A DNA stretch of 53,756 nucleotides from Phenylobacterium sp. (GCF_019636135.1 NZ_JAHBYD010000033.1:1-53756); one strand, 5' to 3'. Shown: positions 17,502 to 26,323, counted from the first letter of the stretch. Notes: generated by a model from the letters alone, not told the origin. Program-made: numbers and translations.

Positions 17502-18746
17502 ATGCGGTTCGGGATCTTCTACGAGCACCAGTTGCCGAAGCCCTGGAACGAGGGCGACGAGGCCCGGCTGTTCCACGACGCCCTGGAGCAGGTCGTGCTC
17601 GCCGACCGCCTGGGCTACGACTACGCCTGGGAGGTGGAGCACCACTTCCTGGAAGAGTACTCGCACTCCTCCGCGCCCGAGGTGTTCCTGGCCGCCTGCG
17701 CGGCGCTGACGAAGACCATCCGGGTCGGCCACGGCATCCGCCAGGTGATCCCGCACTACAACCACCCGGCGCGCACGGCCGAGGGGCTGGGCACGCTCGA
17801 CATCGTCAGCCGCGGCCGGCTCGACTTCGGCATCGGCGAGGGCGCGACCCGGCTGGAGCTGGGCGGCTTCAGGATCCCGGCGCGGGAGAAGCGGGCGCTG
17901 GCGCTGGAGGCGGCCGAGCAGATCGCCAACATGATGGTGATGGCGCCCTACCCCGGCTACGAGGGCCCGGGCTTCTCGTTCCCCTGCCGCAACGTACTGC
18001 CGAAGCCGATGCAGAAGCCGCATCCGCCGATGTGGATGGCCTGCACCAACCGCGACACGATCAAGATCGCCGCCCAGAACGGCATCGGGGCGCTCGCCTT
18101 CTCCTTCCTCGATCCGAAGGAGGCCGAGACCTGGTCCGAGATCTACTACGGCATCATCAGGTCCGAGGACTGCGTGCCGATCGGCCACGCCGTGAACGCC
18201 AACCTCGCGATGGTCTCGAACTTCTCGGTGCATCACGACCGCGACGAGGCGATCCGGCGCGGGCAGGAAGGGTTCGAGTTCTTCTCCTACGCCGTGAACG
18301 CCCTGGTGGCGCACGACGTCTACCCCGGCCGCTCGCAACTGTTCGAGGACTTCCGGAAGAGCCGCGCGGCCAGCGACGACGAGATCATCGCCGCGCGCCG
18401 GGCCGCCAAGTACAACGCCAACGGCATCGGCACGCCCGACGACATCCGCGAGCATATCCGCGGCTTCCAGGCCGCGGGCGTGGACCAGGTGATCTTCCTG
18501 CAGCAGGCGGGCCGCAACCGGCACGACCACATCTGCCAGTCGCTGGAACTGTTCGCCGCCGAGGTGATGCCGGAGTTCAAGGCCGAGGTCGCCGAGCGCG
18601 AGGCCGTGAAGGCCAGGGCGCTCGCCCCCTACATCGAGGCCGCCATGGCCCGGAAGCGCTGGATGACGCCGCTGGCCGACGACGAGATCCCGGTGGTCCC
18701 GGCCTCGCGCCCGAAGGCGCAGATCAACGAGACGGTGCGCCCCTAA
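17502..18746 (+). CDS. LLM-class (luciferase-like) flavin-dependent oxidoreductase
   Basis: A 414-residue bacterial luciferase-family protein. Conserved parts are the N-terminal MRFGIFYEHQLPKPW, AWEVEHHFLEEYSHSSAPEV, RVGHGIRQVIPHYNHP and SRGRLDFGIGEGATRLELGG. It should be a TIM-barrel monooxygenase or dehydrogenase using FMNH2 or F420-like flavin. Substrate is unknown, with alkanesulfonates, terpenoids or xenobiotics as family precedents. The ATG at 17502 has a strong GGAGGT 7 nt upstream, which directly abuts a palindromic repeat. A 40-bp palindrome follows the stop. Confidence 0.88.
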   Translation: MRFGIFYEHQLPKPWNEGDEARLFHDALEQVVLADRLGYDYAWEVEHHFLEEYSHSSAPEVFLAACAALTKTIRVGHGIRQVIPHYNHPARTAEGLGTLDIVSRGRLDFGIGEGATRLELGGFRIPAREKRALALEAAEQIANMMVMAPYPGYEGPGFSFPCRNVLPKPMQKPHPPMWMACTNRDTIKIAAQNGIGALAFSFLDPKEAETWSEIYYGIIRSEDCVPIGHAVNANLAMVSNFSVHHDRDEAIRRGQEGFEFFSYAVNALVAHDVYPGRSQLFEDFRKSRAASDDEIIAARRAAKYNANGIGTPDDIREHIRGFQAAGVDQVIFLQQAGRNRHDHICQSLELFAAEVMPEFKAEVAEREAVKARALAPYIEAAMARKRWMTPLADDEIPVVPASRPKAQINETVRP

Positions 18747-18756
18747 CCCCACCGAT

Positions 18757-18796
18757 TGTCATCCCGGTTTCGCCGCCGGCGAAGACCGGGATGACA
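18757..18796. repeat. Short single-hairpin palindrome (GTCATCCC family)
   Basis: TGTCATCCCGGTTTCGCC and GGCGAAGACCGGGATGACA form one hairpin just after the oxidoreductase stop. It is a single-unit version of the longer elements at 17368 and 42815 and may serve as a 3'-end structure. Confidence 0.8.
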
Positions 18797-18808
18797 GCTT
18801 TTGGCGTG

Positions 18809-19414
18809 TTACCTCGCCGTCCAGGTGGGCTGGCCGATCTGGTCGGTGCGGGCGGCGCGGCCGTGCAGGCAGACTTCGCGGAACTGCCAGAGGAAGGCGG
18901 CGGTGGGCGGGTTCACCCAGCCGCCGCGGGCGAACATGCGCAGGATCGGCGGGCCGCCGTCCGGATGCTTCTCGCGCCGCGGGGCGCGGGGGTGGTCGAG
19001 GTCGCCGAGCGGGACCTGCCAGACGACGTGGACCTCGTCGGGGTTGGCGACCGGATGCAGCGGCTCGGCGCTCCAGAGCACGACCGGCGTAACGACGTGG
19101 CCGCCCAGGGTCGCGAAGTCGTCCAGCAGGCCCAGCGCCGCCTCGGCGCCCAGGTCGACGCCGACCTCCTCCCGCGTCTCGCGGCAGGCGGCGGCGACGG
19201 CGTCCTCGCCGGGATCGAGCCCGCCGCCGGGCAGGGCGTAGTTGCCGGCGTTGCGCCGCAGGTGCATCGCGCGCCGCGTCAGCAGGAACGCCGGCCCCGC
19301 GTCGGTCGGCGCCACCACGATGGCCACGGCCGCAAGACGCCTGCCCTCGTGGGGGAGCGCGATGCGGTCGAAGCGGGCGAGGTGGCCCTCGATGCGGGCG
19401 CGAAGGTCATGCAC
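18809..19414 (-). CDS. Nudix hydrolase (CoA pyrophosphatase-like)
   Basis: A 201-residue protein with a full Nudix box at residues 64-86 (GX5EX7REUXEEXGU; the core reads CRETREEVGV). The preceding AGNYALPGGGLDPGE and upstream LTRRAMHLRRNAGN resemble the LLxxR...HxGQ...PGG pattern of CoA-type Nudix enzymes. It hydrolyses a nucleoside diphosphate linked to some group, possibly CoA or a related dinucleotide. The C-terminal third, with its conserved Trp residues, is longer than a minimal Nudix domain. The GTG start at 19414 is the only reasonable one, since an ATG overlapping it is out of frame. Confidence 0.87.
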   Translation of the reverse strand: MHDLRARIEGHLARFDRIALPHEGRRLAAVAIVVAPTDAGPAFLLTRRAMHLRRNAGNYALPGGGLDPGEDAVAAACRETREEVGVDLGAEAALGLLDDFATLGGHVVTPVVLWSAEPLHPVANPDEVHVVWQVPLGDLDHPRAPRREKHPDGGPPILRMFARGGWVNPPTAAFLWQFREVCLHGRAARTDQIGQPTWTAR

Positions 19415-19440
19415 GCCCGCAGCATAGGCCGACTCCCGCC

Positions 19441-20043
19441 TCAGGCGATGCCGCTTCGACGCCGCCGCAGCGCCGCGCCCGCCAGGCCGAAGCCGGCGAT
19501 CATCAGCGCCCAGGTCGCCGGCTCCGGCACGACCGTCGGCGGCGTGACCGGCGGCGTGACGGGCGGCGGCGCGACCTCGAAGCCCGAGATGGTCCCGTTC
19601 ACGCCCCGGTTGCCGACGCGGCGCGGCAGGTCGGGCTCGCTGATCTGGCCGAAGATGTTCGACACGCTGTAGCTGTCGTCGAAGGTGAAGCTGCTGGCGC
19701 CGAGGGCGGTGAGCGTCGCGCGCACCCGCACCGGGCCGACGCCGTTCAGCGTCTTCGGCGGGATGAAGAGGTCGGTCACCGTCGTGGAGTCGGGCGCGTG
19801 CGCCCAGAGGTCGCCGTTGGTGTCGTAGAGGCTGACGCGATAGCCCTCGCCGGGATCGAGGCCCGCGATGAAGAACTGCATCTCGCCGAAGGCGAAGCGG
19901 TAGTACTCGCCTTCGCCCAGGATATCGAAGTCGATCGCCACGCCGTGCGCCGCGTCGACCACCAGGGTCGCGGCGTGGGATGGCGCGGCCGCGGTCGCCA
20001 GCAAGGCCGCGCCGGCGACGGCCAGGTTACGCGTACGAGACAT
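19441..20043 (-). CDS. PEPxxWA-CTERM sorting-domain exported protein
   Basis: A 200-residue protein with a Sec signal peptide (residues 1-25, ending SHA-A), a beta-rich central domain of unknown type, a Pro/Thr/Val linker (PPPVTPPVTPPT) and a C-terminal PEP-CTERM signal. The latter is PEPATWA at 173-179, then MIAGFGLAGAAL and RRRR. Such proteins are cut and sorted by an exosortase/XrtA-type protease and usually end up in the outer surface or exopolysaccharide matrix. No exosortase gene is in the window. The central domain resembles other PEP-CTERM proteins only in being Gly/Asp rich. Confidence 0.9.
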   Translation of the reverse strand: MSRTRNLAVAGAALLATAAAPSHAATLVVDAAHGVAIDFDILGEGEYYRFAFGEMQFFIAGLDPGEGYRVSLYDTNGDLWAHAPDSTTVTDLFIPPKTLNGVGPVRVRATLTALGASSFTFDDSYSVSNIFGQISEPDLPRRVGNRGVNGTISGFEVAPPPVTPPVTPPTVVPEPATWALMIAGFGLAGAALRRRRSGIA

Positions 20044-20124
20044 CCGTATTCACCCCCCGCGGGCGTCTCCGCCCAATGCCGGGAGTGTGGGGCGCGCGGC
20101 GGTGCGGCGCATGAGCCGAACGTA

Positions 20125-21789
20125 CTACGGCGGCGGGGGAGGCGCGGCGAGGCGCTCCAGGATCTCGAACCAGTGCTTCATCGGCATGTAGTGGCCGATG
20201 CCCTCGATGACGCGGGCCTCGGTGGGGCGGACGCGGGCGTAGTCGGCGAAACTGCGCGCCGGGATGATCGCATCCTCCGCGCCGGACCAGAGGATCAGCG
20301 GGCACGCGAGCTCCGGGGCCTCGTGCGCCGCGGTCCGGAAGGCCTGCATCTCGGCGGCGGCGCCGCGGCTGCCCTGGGCCAGGGCCTCGGCGGCGTAGCC
20401 ATGCACATAGTCCACGACCCAGGGGCTGGCGGCGAGGAAGGCGGCGTCGCCGGGGGAGTGCGCGGCGGCCTTGCCCAGCAGCCGCCGCGTGAGCTGCGGC
20501 GTGTGGCGCAGGCGCACGATGCCGAACAGCGCCTCGGCGACCCAGGGCTGGGCCTCCATGCGGCGGCGCATGCGGGCGAGCCGGTTGCGGTCGCGCGGCG
20601 GCGGCCCTGGCGCGCGGCCGGACGAGGCCATGACCAGCGTGGCCCGCGCGCCCAGCCGGGCGGCGACGTGCAGGGCGAACGCGGCGCCGGAGTGCGCCCC
20701 GCCCACGGCCAGCCGTTCCAGGCCCAGGTGGTCGGCGAGGGCGACCATGTCCGCGGCCACGCCGGCGAAGCTGTAGTCGGGCGACGGCGACGAAAGCCCG
20801 AACCCGGGCCGGTCGGGCGCGACGAGGCGCAGGCCGAGCGCGCGCGCCCGCGCGTCGGTGCCCGAGGGCAGGAGGCTGGAGCCCGGCGTGCCGTGCAGGA
20901 TCAGGACCGGCCGGCCCGAAGGCGCGCCGTACTCGCGGTAGGCGAGGGTGCGGCCGTCGGCCAGGGTGGCGCCGAGCACGGGCGGCGCGTCGGCGAAGGC
21001 GCCGGCGGAGGCCTCGCCGAAGCCCGGCCCGTGCAGCGCGCGGTTCACGCCCGCCAGCTCGGTGAGGGCGCGCACCAGGTCGCTCTGCCGCTGCACCCCC
21101 AGCTTGGCGAACACCGATTGGAGCTGGTTGCGCACGGTGCGGGCGGAGACGTCGAGCCGCTCGGCGATCTGCTGCATCGACAGGCCGTCGCGCAGGAGCC
21201 GCGCGACGCGCACCTCCGCCTCGGTCAGGCCGAAGCTGTCGCGGACCACGCCCCACAGCCGCGATCCCTCGTCCACCGCCGGGAAGACGAGCCCGGCCAG
21301 CGCGCCCCCCGCGTCGGCGCCCGGCGGCAGGGGAACGCTTCCGACCGCGCTGGCGAAGGCGAAGCGCGGGGCGCCGTCGCCGGTCTCGAGGCGCACGATC
21401 AACTGGCGCTCGCCGGCCCGGACCCGGCGCAGGGCGGCGCCGGCGATGACGGCGTTGGCTTCGCGCGCCCAGTCCAGCGGCCGGTCCAGCGCGAGCCGGC
21501 CCAGCGGCTCGAACGCCGCCGCCGCCTGGGGGTTGAACGAGACGACCCGGTCGCGCTCGGACAGCACGATCCAGCCCGCTTCCGTCGCCGCCGCCTGGGG
21601 ATCGCCGTCGCCGCGGCGATGCTGCGCCAGGGCGGCGGATTGCGCCCACGCGACGGCGGCCTCGCCCCCTGCGCCGGAGACGGGCGCGCCGTCGTCCTCG
21701 GGCAGCAGGTCGAGCAGCGCGTCCCAACTGGCCGGGTCGGCCGCGATCCGGCCGAGCGTCTCGATGACGAGTTCGGAGTCTGAAGCCAT
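20125..21789 (-). CDS. LuxR-type HTH regulator fused to an alpha/beta hydrolase
   Basis: A 554-residue fusion. Residues 1-185 form an uncharacterised sensor-like part (IETLGRIAADPASWDALLDL), seen in other Caulobacterales LuxR proteins. Residues about 188-245 are a GerE/LuxR HTH (LTEAEVRVARLLRDGLSMQQ, then SARTVRNQLQSVFAKLGV). The rest is an alpha/beta hydrolase with oxyanion loop LHGTPGSS, nucleophile serine in GGAHSGAA (about 367), acid GAEDAIIP and histidine GIGHYMP. All triad residues are present, so the hydrolase should be active. ATG 21789 is used, and a GTG two codons earlier is equally possible. A lipid or lactone ligand that is both sensed and hydrolysed is an inference. Confidence 0.88.
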   Translation of the reverse strand: MASDSELVIETLGRIAADPASWDALLDLLPEDDGAPVSGAGGEAAVAWAQSAALAQHRRGDGDPQAAATEAGWIVLSERDRVVSFNPQAAAAFEPLGRLALDRPLDWAREANAVIAGAALRRVRAGERQLIVRLETGDGAPRFAFASAVGSVPLPPGADAGGALAGLVFPAVDEGSRLWGVVRDSFGLTEAEVRVARLLRDGLSMQQIAERLDVSARTVRNQLQSVFAKLGVQRQSDLVRALTELAGVNRALHGPGFGEASAGAFADAPPVLGATLADGRTLAYREYGAPSGRPVLILHGTPGSSLLPSGTDARARALGLRLVAPDRPGFGLSSPSPDYSFAGVAADMVALADHLGLERLAVGGAHSGAAFALHVAARLGARATLVMASSGRAPGPPPRDRNRLARMRRRMEAQPWVAEALFGIVRLRHTPQLTRRLLGKAAAHSPGDAAFLAASPWVVDYVHGYAAEALAQGSRGAAAEMQAFRTAAHEAPELACPLILWSGAEDAIIPARSFADYARVRPTEARVIEGIGHYMPMKHWFEILERLAAPPPPP

Positions 21790-21903
21790 GGCCACCCGCG
21801 CAGGTCCGCCACTGCGCAGCTTTCCGGGTGCGTCGTCAACGCCGCTGAGATCACGGCCCGCTCGCGCCTCCCCGGGCGGACGGGCCCGGCGGCAGGGCGA
21901 GGG

Positions 21904-23130
21904 TCACGGGACCCGTCCGGCCAGCCGCCAGGCCTGGGCCTTCCGCCCGGCCGCCATCGCCAGGAAGACGGCGGGTATGACGACGATCGCGCCCTGGATG
22001 AACGGGGCGTCGATGGTGAGCGGGAAGGTGAGGCCGGCGCAGAACGGTCCGATCACCCGGGCGAGCGCGCCCATGGCGTTGTTGACGCCCAGGATCTGGC
22101 CCTGGCGGTGCGGATCGGCGGTCTCGGAGATCAGCGCCGAGACGTTGGGCCAGGCCACCGACTGGCCGATGGCCGAGAGGCTCATCAGCGCGATGGTCAT
22201 GGGGCCGCCGGTCGAGAAGGGCTGCAGCCCGATGCAGACGACCGTGATCGCCATGCCGATGGCCAGCATGGTCGCCTGCCCGAACCGCTCCGACAGCGGG
22301 CCGGTGAGGAAGAGCTGCGTGACGGCCGAGGCCACGCCCACGAACATGAAGGCGTAGGCGATCTCGCGCGGCCCCCAGCCGTAGCGCGCCTCGGTCCAGA
22401 GGCCGAAGATCGATTCGATGCCGGTGAAGGCGAAGCCCACCAGGAAGGTCACCAGCATCAGCCGGCCGATCACCGGATGGCGCGCGGCCTCGCCGGTGGC
22501 GGCCCAGCGGCTGGGCCGGAAGGTGTTGGTCTCGTCGCGCTGGCGGCTCTCGCGGATGAAGAGCGCGATGGCCAGCGACGAGGCCGCGAACAGGCTCGCC
22601 GAGATGAAGAGCGGCAACTGGAAGCCCACGTGGCCCAGCGACGGCTTGGCGAAGACGCCGCCCAGGAACGGCCCGACGATCAGGCCCACGTTCCACGCCG
22701 CGCTCATCCAGCTCATCGAGCGCGTGCGGCGCTCGGGCGGGGTGACGTCGGCGATGTAGCCCTGGATGATCGAGCCGTTGCCGCTGAAGAGCCCGCCGGC
22801 CAGGCGGATGAAGAAGGCCGCCCAGGCGTTGGGCGCGAACGCCAGCGCCAGGTAGCAGAGGCCGTTGGAGAGGATGGTGAACACCAGCAGCGGCTTGCGG
22901 CCGTACTTGTCCGACAGCCGGCCCCAGTAGGGCTCGCCGAAGAAGGTCCCCACCGAGAAGGCCGAGAAGATCAGCGCGATCTGCCAGGGCGGCGCGTCGA
23001 ACGACTTGGCGTAGAAGGGCAGCAACGGGACGATGATCCCGAAGCCCAGCATGTTCAGGAAGATGATGCCGATCAGCGACAGCGCCGCCCACGGAGGCGG
23101 CGTCGCCTCCTTCGGCGGCGTGTCTGACAT
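21904..23130 (-). CDS. MFS transporter, TCR/Tet family
   Basis: A 408-residue, twelve-helix MFS drug:H+ antiporter-like protein. Motif A reads GRLSDKYGRKPLL between helices 2 and 3. The N-terminal LNMLGFGIIVPLLPFYAKSF is typical of TetA-type exporters, and the gene also has GLIVGPFLGG (motif C-like). ATG 23130 (MSDTPPKEATPPP) is preferred over an upstream start. No regulator with a Tet operator is adjacent. The nearest downstream gene on the same strand is the LuxR/hydrolase fusion after 114 nt. Substrate is unknown, and tetracycline resistance should not be assumed. Confidence 0.87.
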   Translation of the reverse strand: MSDTPPKEATPPPWAALSLIGIIFLNMLGFGIIVPLLPFYAKSFDAPPWQIALIFSAFSVGTFFGEPYWGRLSDKYGRKPLLVFTILSNGLCYLALAFAPNAWAAFFIRLAGGLFSGNGSIIQGYIADVTPPERRTRSMSWMSAAWNVGLIVGPFLGGVFAKPSLGHVGFQLPLFISASLFAASSLAIALFIRESRQRDETNTFRPSRWAATGEAARHPVIGRLMLVTFLVGFAFTGIESIFGLWTEARYGWGPREIAYAFMFVGVASAVTQLFLTGPLSERFGQATMLAIGMAITVVCIGLQPFSTGGPMTIALMSLSAIGQSVAWPNVSALISETADPHRQGQILGVNNAMGALARVIGPFCAGLTFPLTIDAPFIQGAIVVIPAVFLAMAAGRKAQAWRLAGRVP

Positions 23131-23205
23131 GTGAACGGTGTTAAGCGCCGTATGTGACGCGGGCAAGGCTGGGCGAGCGGCGGGGGTGTGTTCAGCGGCG
23201 CACAG

Positions 23206-23535
23206 TCACATGGCGGGCACAGGTTCCTGCAGGTGGGACAGCGGGCCGTCTTCGCGGAAGAAGCCGGGGAAGAGGTCCTGCCAATGCGGGTTGTCCCGCT
23301 CGATCAGGTTGATCTTCCACTGGCGCGGATATTCCTTGAGCCGCTTCTCGCGATGGATCGCCGGCTCGATCTGCTCATACCACTCGAACCAGACGAGGCG
23401 CTTCACGCCGTAGCGCTGGGTGAAGCCGTCGTGGACGCCTTCGCGATGTTGCGAGACCCGAAGGAGCAGGTCGCTCGTGACGCCGATGTAGATCGTGCCG
23501 TGCTTGCGGCTCGCCATCATGTAGACCGCACTCAC
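23206..23535 (-). CDS. GIY-YIG domain protein (UPF0213/COG2827-like)
   Basis: A 109-residue small GIY-YIG protein. The fold's first strands read VYMMASRKHGTIYIGVTSDL, followed by the conserved Arg and His of LRVSQHREG, the Tyr of GVKRLVWFEWYE, and the Glu in AIHREKRLKEYPRQWK. These small stand-alone proteins are common in alphaproteobacteria. A nuclease activity is predicted but a physiological role is not established. The GTG start at 23535 is the only one before the fold. The gene is bounded by a 128-bp palindrome that ends 17 nt from its start, and genes of this type often sit beside repeats. Confidence 0.87.
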   Translation of the reverse strand: MSAVYMMASRKHGTIYIGVTSDLLLRVSQHREGVHDGFTQRYGVKRLVWFEWYEQIEPAIHREKRLKEYPRQWKINLIERDNPHWQDLFPGFFREDGPLSHLQEPVPAM

Positions 23536-23551
23536 CTTCGCTCCCTCCGCT

Positions 23552-23679
23552 CGTCATCCCGCGACTTGTTCGCGGGACCCAGGAACACAGGAGAACGAGG
23601 TGGGGCGCGTCGTCGCCGCTCCTGCTCTCCACCGGAAGCGCGGAGTTCATGGGTCCCGCGAACAAGTCGCGGGATGACG
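23552..23679. repeat. Paired-hairpin palindrome (GTCATCCC family)
   Basis: CGTCATCCCGCGACTTGTTC plus GCGGGACCC at the left mirrors GGGTCCCGCG plus AACAAGTCGCGGGATGACG at the right. Both arms contain their own hairpin and the centre is unpaired. It lies between the GIY-YIG gene and the metallo-beta-lactamase gene, both on the minus strand. Confidence 0.87.
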
Positions 23680-23719
23680 TTCATTATGGAACAAATATAG
23701 AACCGGCGTCGAGCGGAAG

Positions 23720-24589
23720 TTACGGGTTCTGCTTCTTCAGTTCGGTGCGGAAGAGGGCTTCCTGCTGGGCGTAGAAGGCCTTGCAGCCGGCGGGGTCGAC
23801 GAAGGCGTCGGCCTTGCCGGCGTCCAGGGCGGCGCGCTTGGCGGCCAGGCCGAAGAAGCGGCCGTGGGAGCCCAGGAAGACCTCGCAGGGCAGGGCCTTC
23901 CAGGTGGCGAAGCTCTTCTCGTAGGCCGCGGTGATGCCCGGGTAGGTCTCGGTCCTGCCGAGCCTGTAGCCCGGCAGCACGCTGGACGAGCAGTGGACCA
24001 GGCCCTGGCGCACCCGGCCGGCCACGGTCACCGGGAAGGTCCAGGTGGTGCAGCCGGCGGTGTGGCCGCCGGTGACGTGGGCGGTGAGCGTCCAGCCGCC
24101 CAGGGTGACCTTCTCGCCGTCCTTCAGCGTGTGCGCCACCGGGACCGGTTCGTACTCATAGGCGGCGCCCTTGAGGAAGGGGTCGCCCTTGCCGCCCGCG
24201 GCGATGATCGGCCCGTCGGCGGCGCTGGCGTAGAGCCTGGCGCCCGGCGCCGCCCTCCTGATCTCGGCCAGGCCCGCGGCATGGTCGTAGTGCTGGTGGG
24301 TGTTCAGCAGGATCTTCACCTGCGCCGGGTCGAAACCCAGGGCGCGGATGTTGGCGACCACCTGGCGGCCGGTCCTGGCCTCGCCGCCGTCCAGCACGAT
24401 CAGCCCGGCCTTGGTGACGAAGAGGTAGGCCGTCAGGTCGGTGGAGCCGACGTAGTAGAGCCCCTCGCCGATCCTGAACGGCTTGACCGGGTCGGCCCAG
24501 TTCGACGGATCCTGGCCCAGGGCCGGCGATGCGAAAACGGCCGCTGCGAGAGCGGCCGTTCCGAAGAGCGTGGCGGTCGTCCGGCCCAC
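23720..24589 (-). CDS. Subclass B3-like metallo-beta-lactamase
   Basis: A 289-residue exported metallo-hydrolase. A signal peptide (about 1-25) precedes the fold. Zinc ligands are HQHYDH at 98-103 (H98, H100, D102, H103), H176 in GGHTAGCTTW and H242 in GSHGRFF. This ligand set and the HTAG...TTW context fit subclass B3 beta-lactamases rather than glyoxalase II or B1 enzymes. Beta-lactam hydrolysis is likely but a different physiological substrate is possible, since B3-like genes are common in environmental alphaproteobacteria. The GTG start directly follows the infC stop, so it is probably co-transcribed with infC, an odd partner for a resistance gene. Confidence 0.87.
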   Translation of the reverse strand: MGRTTATLFGTAALAAAVFASPALGQDPSNWADPVKPFRIGEGLYYVGSTDLTAYLFVTKAGLIVLDGGEARTGRQVVANIRALGFDPAQVKILLNTHQHYDHAAGLAEIRRAAPGARLYASAADGPIIAAGGKGDPFLKGAAYEYEPVPVAHTLKDGEKVTLGGWTLTAHVTGGHTAGCTTWTFPVTVAGRVRQGLVHCSSSVLPGYRLGRTETYPGITAAYEKSFATWKALPCEVFLGSHGRFFGLAAKRAALDAGKADAFVDPAGCKAFYAQQEALFRTELKKQNP

Positions 24590-25111
24590 TCAGCGCGGCG
24601 CCAGGATCATGATCATCTGGCGGCCCTCCATGCGGGGCTCGTACTCGACCTTGGCGACGGGCTCGAAGTCGGCCTTGACCTTCTGGAGGAGCTTCATCCC
24701 CAGTTCCGGGTGAGCCAGCTCGCGGCCGCGGAAGCGCAGGGTGATCTTCACCTTGTCGCCTTCCTCGAAGAAGCGATGCATCGACTTCTGCTTCACTTCG
24801 TAGTCGTGAATGTCGATGTTCGGACGGAGCTTGATCTCCTTGAGCTCCACCACCTTCTGCTTCTTCCGCGCCTCGTTCTTCTTCTTCTGCTCCTGGAACT
24901 TGAACTTGCCGTAGTCCAGGATCTTGCAGACGGGCGGGTCCGCGTTGGGCACGATCTCGACGAGGTCGAGCCCGGCCTCCTCGGCCGCCTCGATGGCGGC
25001 GGAGGTGGGCATGACGCCCTGCTTCTCACCGTGCTGGTCGATGAGGAGGACTCGGGGAACGCGGATATCTTCGTTCATGCGCGGCCCTTCCTTGACGGGC
25101 GGCGCTTGCAT
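24590..25111 (-). CDS. infC: Translation initiation factor IF-3
   Basis: A 173-residue IF-3 with both domains. The N-domain is RMNEDIRVPRVLLIDQHGEK to about 80. The lysine-rich linker is KFQEQKKKNEARKKQKVV, and the C-domain includes KEIKLRPNIDIHDYEVK and ending MIMILAPR. ATG 25111 (MQAPPVKEGPRMNED) is preferred. ATG 25078 inside it is the alternative, and a longer frame upstream runs into non-coding sequence. It binds the 30S subunit and checks start codons. The usual rpmI/rplT genes do not follow. Instead a metallo-beta-lactamase gene starts at the base after the stop. Confidence 0.96.
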   Translation of the reverse strand: MQAPPVKEGPRMNEDIRVPRVLLIDQHGEKQGVMPTSAAIEAAEEAGLDLVEIVPNADPPVCKILDYGKFKFQEQKKKNEARKKQKVVELKEIKLRPNIDIHDYEVKQKSMHRFFEEGDKVKITLRFRGRELAHPELGMKLLQKVKADFEPVAKVEYEPRMEGRQMIMILAPR

Positions 25112-25273
25112 GGGGCGGCGAATAGGCAGTGCTCCGGAGCTGTGAATACGCAAAAAACGCCGGGACGCGCGAAGCGCTCCGGCCGTCTCGGCAAGTATAT
25201 GCCGTCAGGACACCTTCCGTTCAAGGAATCCCTTCGTTCGCGGCCCCCGCGGGGCCGGCGTCGGGCCGGCGCC

Positions 25274-26254
25274 TCAGCCGGAAGGGGCCGGCGCGAGCGC
25301 GTTCGCCGCCTGCGCCACCTGCGCCACGGGCAGCTCGGCGAGGTTTTCCGCGCGCAGGATCGCCACCCGGCCGCGCGGAGCCGACAGCCCGGGGTCCGAC
25401 GCCCTGGAGAAGAGCACGATGGTGGGCGCCCCGCCCGCGGCCGCGAGGTGCAGCGGGCCCGTGTCGTTGCCGACCGCCAGCGCCGCCTTCGCGCCCAGCA
25501 GCGCGACCGAGGCGAAGTCGGTGCGGCCGGTGAGGTCGCGGGCGCGCGGCACGGCGCGCTGGATCTCGTGCGCCAGGCCGGTCTCCTGCGGGCCGCCCAC
25601 GATCACGATGTCGAAGCCCCGGCCATAGAGGATGCGGGCGAGTTCCGAGTACTTCTCCACCGGCCAGCGCTTGTCCATGCGGTGCGCCGAGCCGCCGGGG
25701 ACGAAGATCACATAGGGCCGGGGCCTGTTGGCGCCCGCCACCGGACGTTCGGGCGGCCGCGCCCTGGCGATCCAGGAGAGGTCGGGCGGCGGCGCGCTGC
25801 CCGGCTCGGTCGGCGCATCCTCCCAGATGCCGGCGTACATGAGCTGGTCGGCCTGGCGTTCCAGGGTGTGCATGCCGTTCCGGAGCGGGTTCCTGTGCGG
25901 CAGCGAGCAGCCGAAGGCGACGCCCGACCACGGCGGCGGCGCGGGCCGCAGAAGCTGGAAGATGCGGTTCGACTGGGCCGAGGTCTGCAGGTCGTAGACC
26001 TTGTCGTAGCCCGCGTCCTTGATCCGCTTGCGGAGCGCCATCCACTCGGGGAAGCCCTCGGGGCGGCCGCCCGTGTCGACGGCGTTGAAGTAGGGGCAGA
26101 TCCTGGCCAGCGCCTCGAAGGGCGGCGTGGTCAGGAGCGTGATGTGCGCCTTCGGGTGCGCCTGCCGGATCCTCTTCATGGCGGCCATCGCCAGCACGAA
26201 GTCGCCCAGCGCCGAGAGCTTGATCACCAGGATGCGTTCGACGTTACGGGGCAT
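25274..26254 (-). CDS. Glycosyltransferase family 9 (LPS heptosyltransferase-like)
   Basis: A 326-residue GT-9 protein. It has the family's N-terminal RILVIKLSALGDFVLAMAAM, the AHP ligand-side segment IRQAHPKAHITLLTTPPF, and the C-terminal nucleotide-sugar region VGNDTGPLHLAAAGGAPTIV. It probably transfers heptose or a related sugar from an ADP or GDP donor onto the LPS inner core at the cytoplasmic membrane. It follows a GT-4 gene on the same strand after 69 nt, and both are upstream of infC. A different acceptor is possible because Caulobacterales LPS cores are unusual. Confidence 0.9.
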   Translation of the reverse strand: MPRNVERILVIKLSALGDFVLAMAAMKRIRQAHPKAHITLLTTPPFEALARICPYFNAVDTGGRPEGFPEWMALRKRIKDAGYDKVYDLQTSAQSNRIFQLLRPAPPPWSGVAFGCSLPHRNPLRNGMHTLERQADQLMYAGIWEDAPTEPGSAPPPDLSWIARARPPERPVAGANRPRPYVIFVPGGSAHRMDKRWPVEKYSELARILYGRGFDIVIVGGPQETGLAHEIQRAVPRARDLTGRTDFASVALLGAKAALAVGNDTGPLHLAAAGGAPTIVLFSRASDPGLSAPRGRVAILRAENLAELPVAQVAQAANALAPAPSG

Positions 26255-26323
26255 CCTACTTCGCGCCTCTCGGGCGCTTCGAAGGATCGCAAGCCCCGCG
26301 AGGCCCTGGCGTGGCGGGGGGCG

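Noticed and set aside
17243..17503. Extended N-terminus for the MFS protein from 17503
   Set aside because: It would be encoded by a palindromic element and lacks a membrane-transporter start. ATG 17242 fits the family.
21904..23130. Tetracycline-resistance gene tetA
   Set aside because: The family motif fits, but there is no tetR and operator next to it, and many TCR-family exporters have other substrates.
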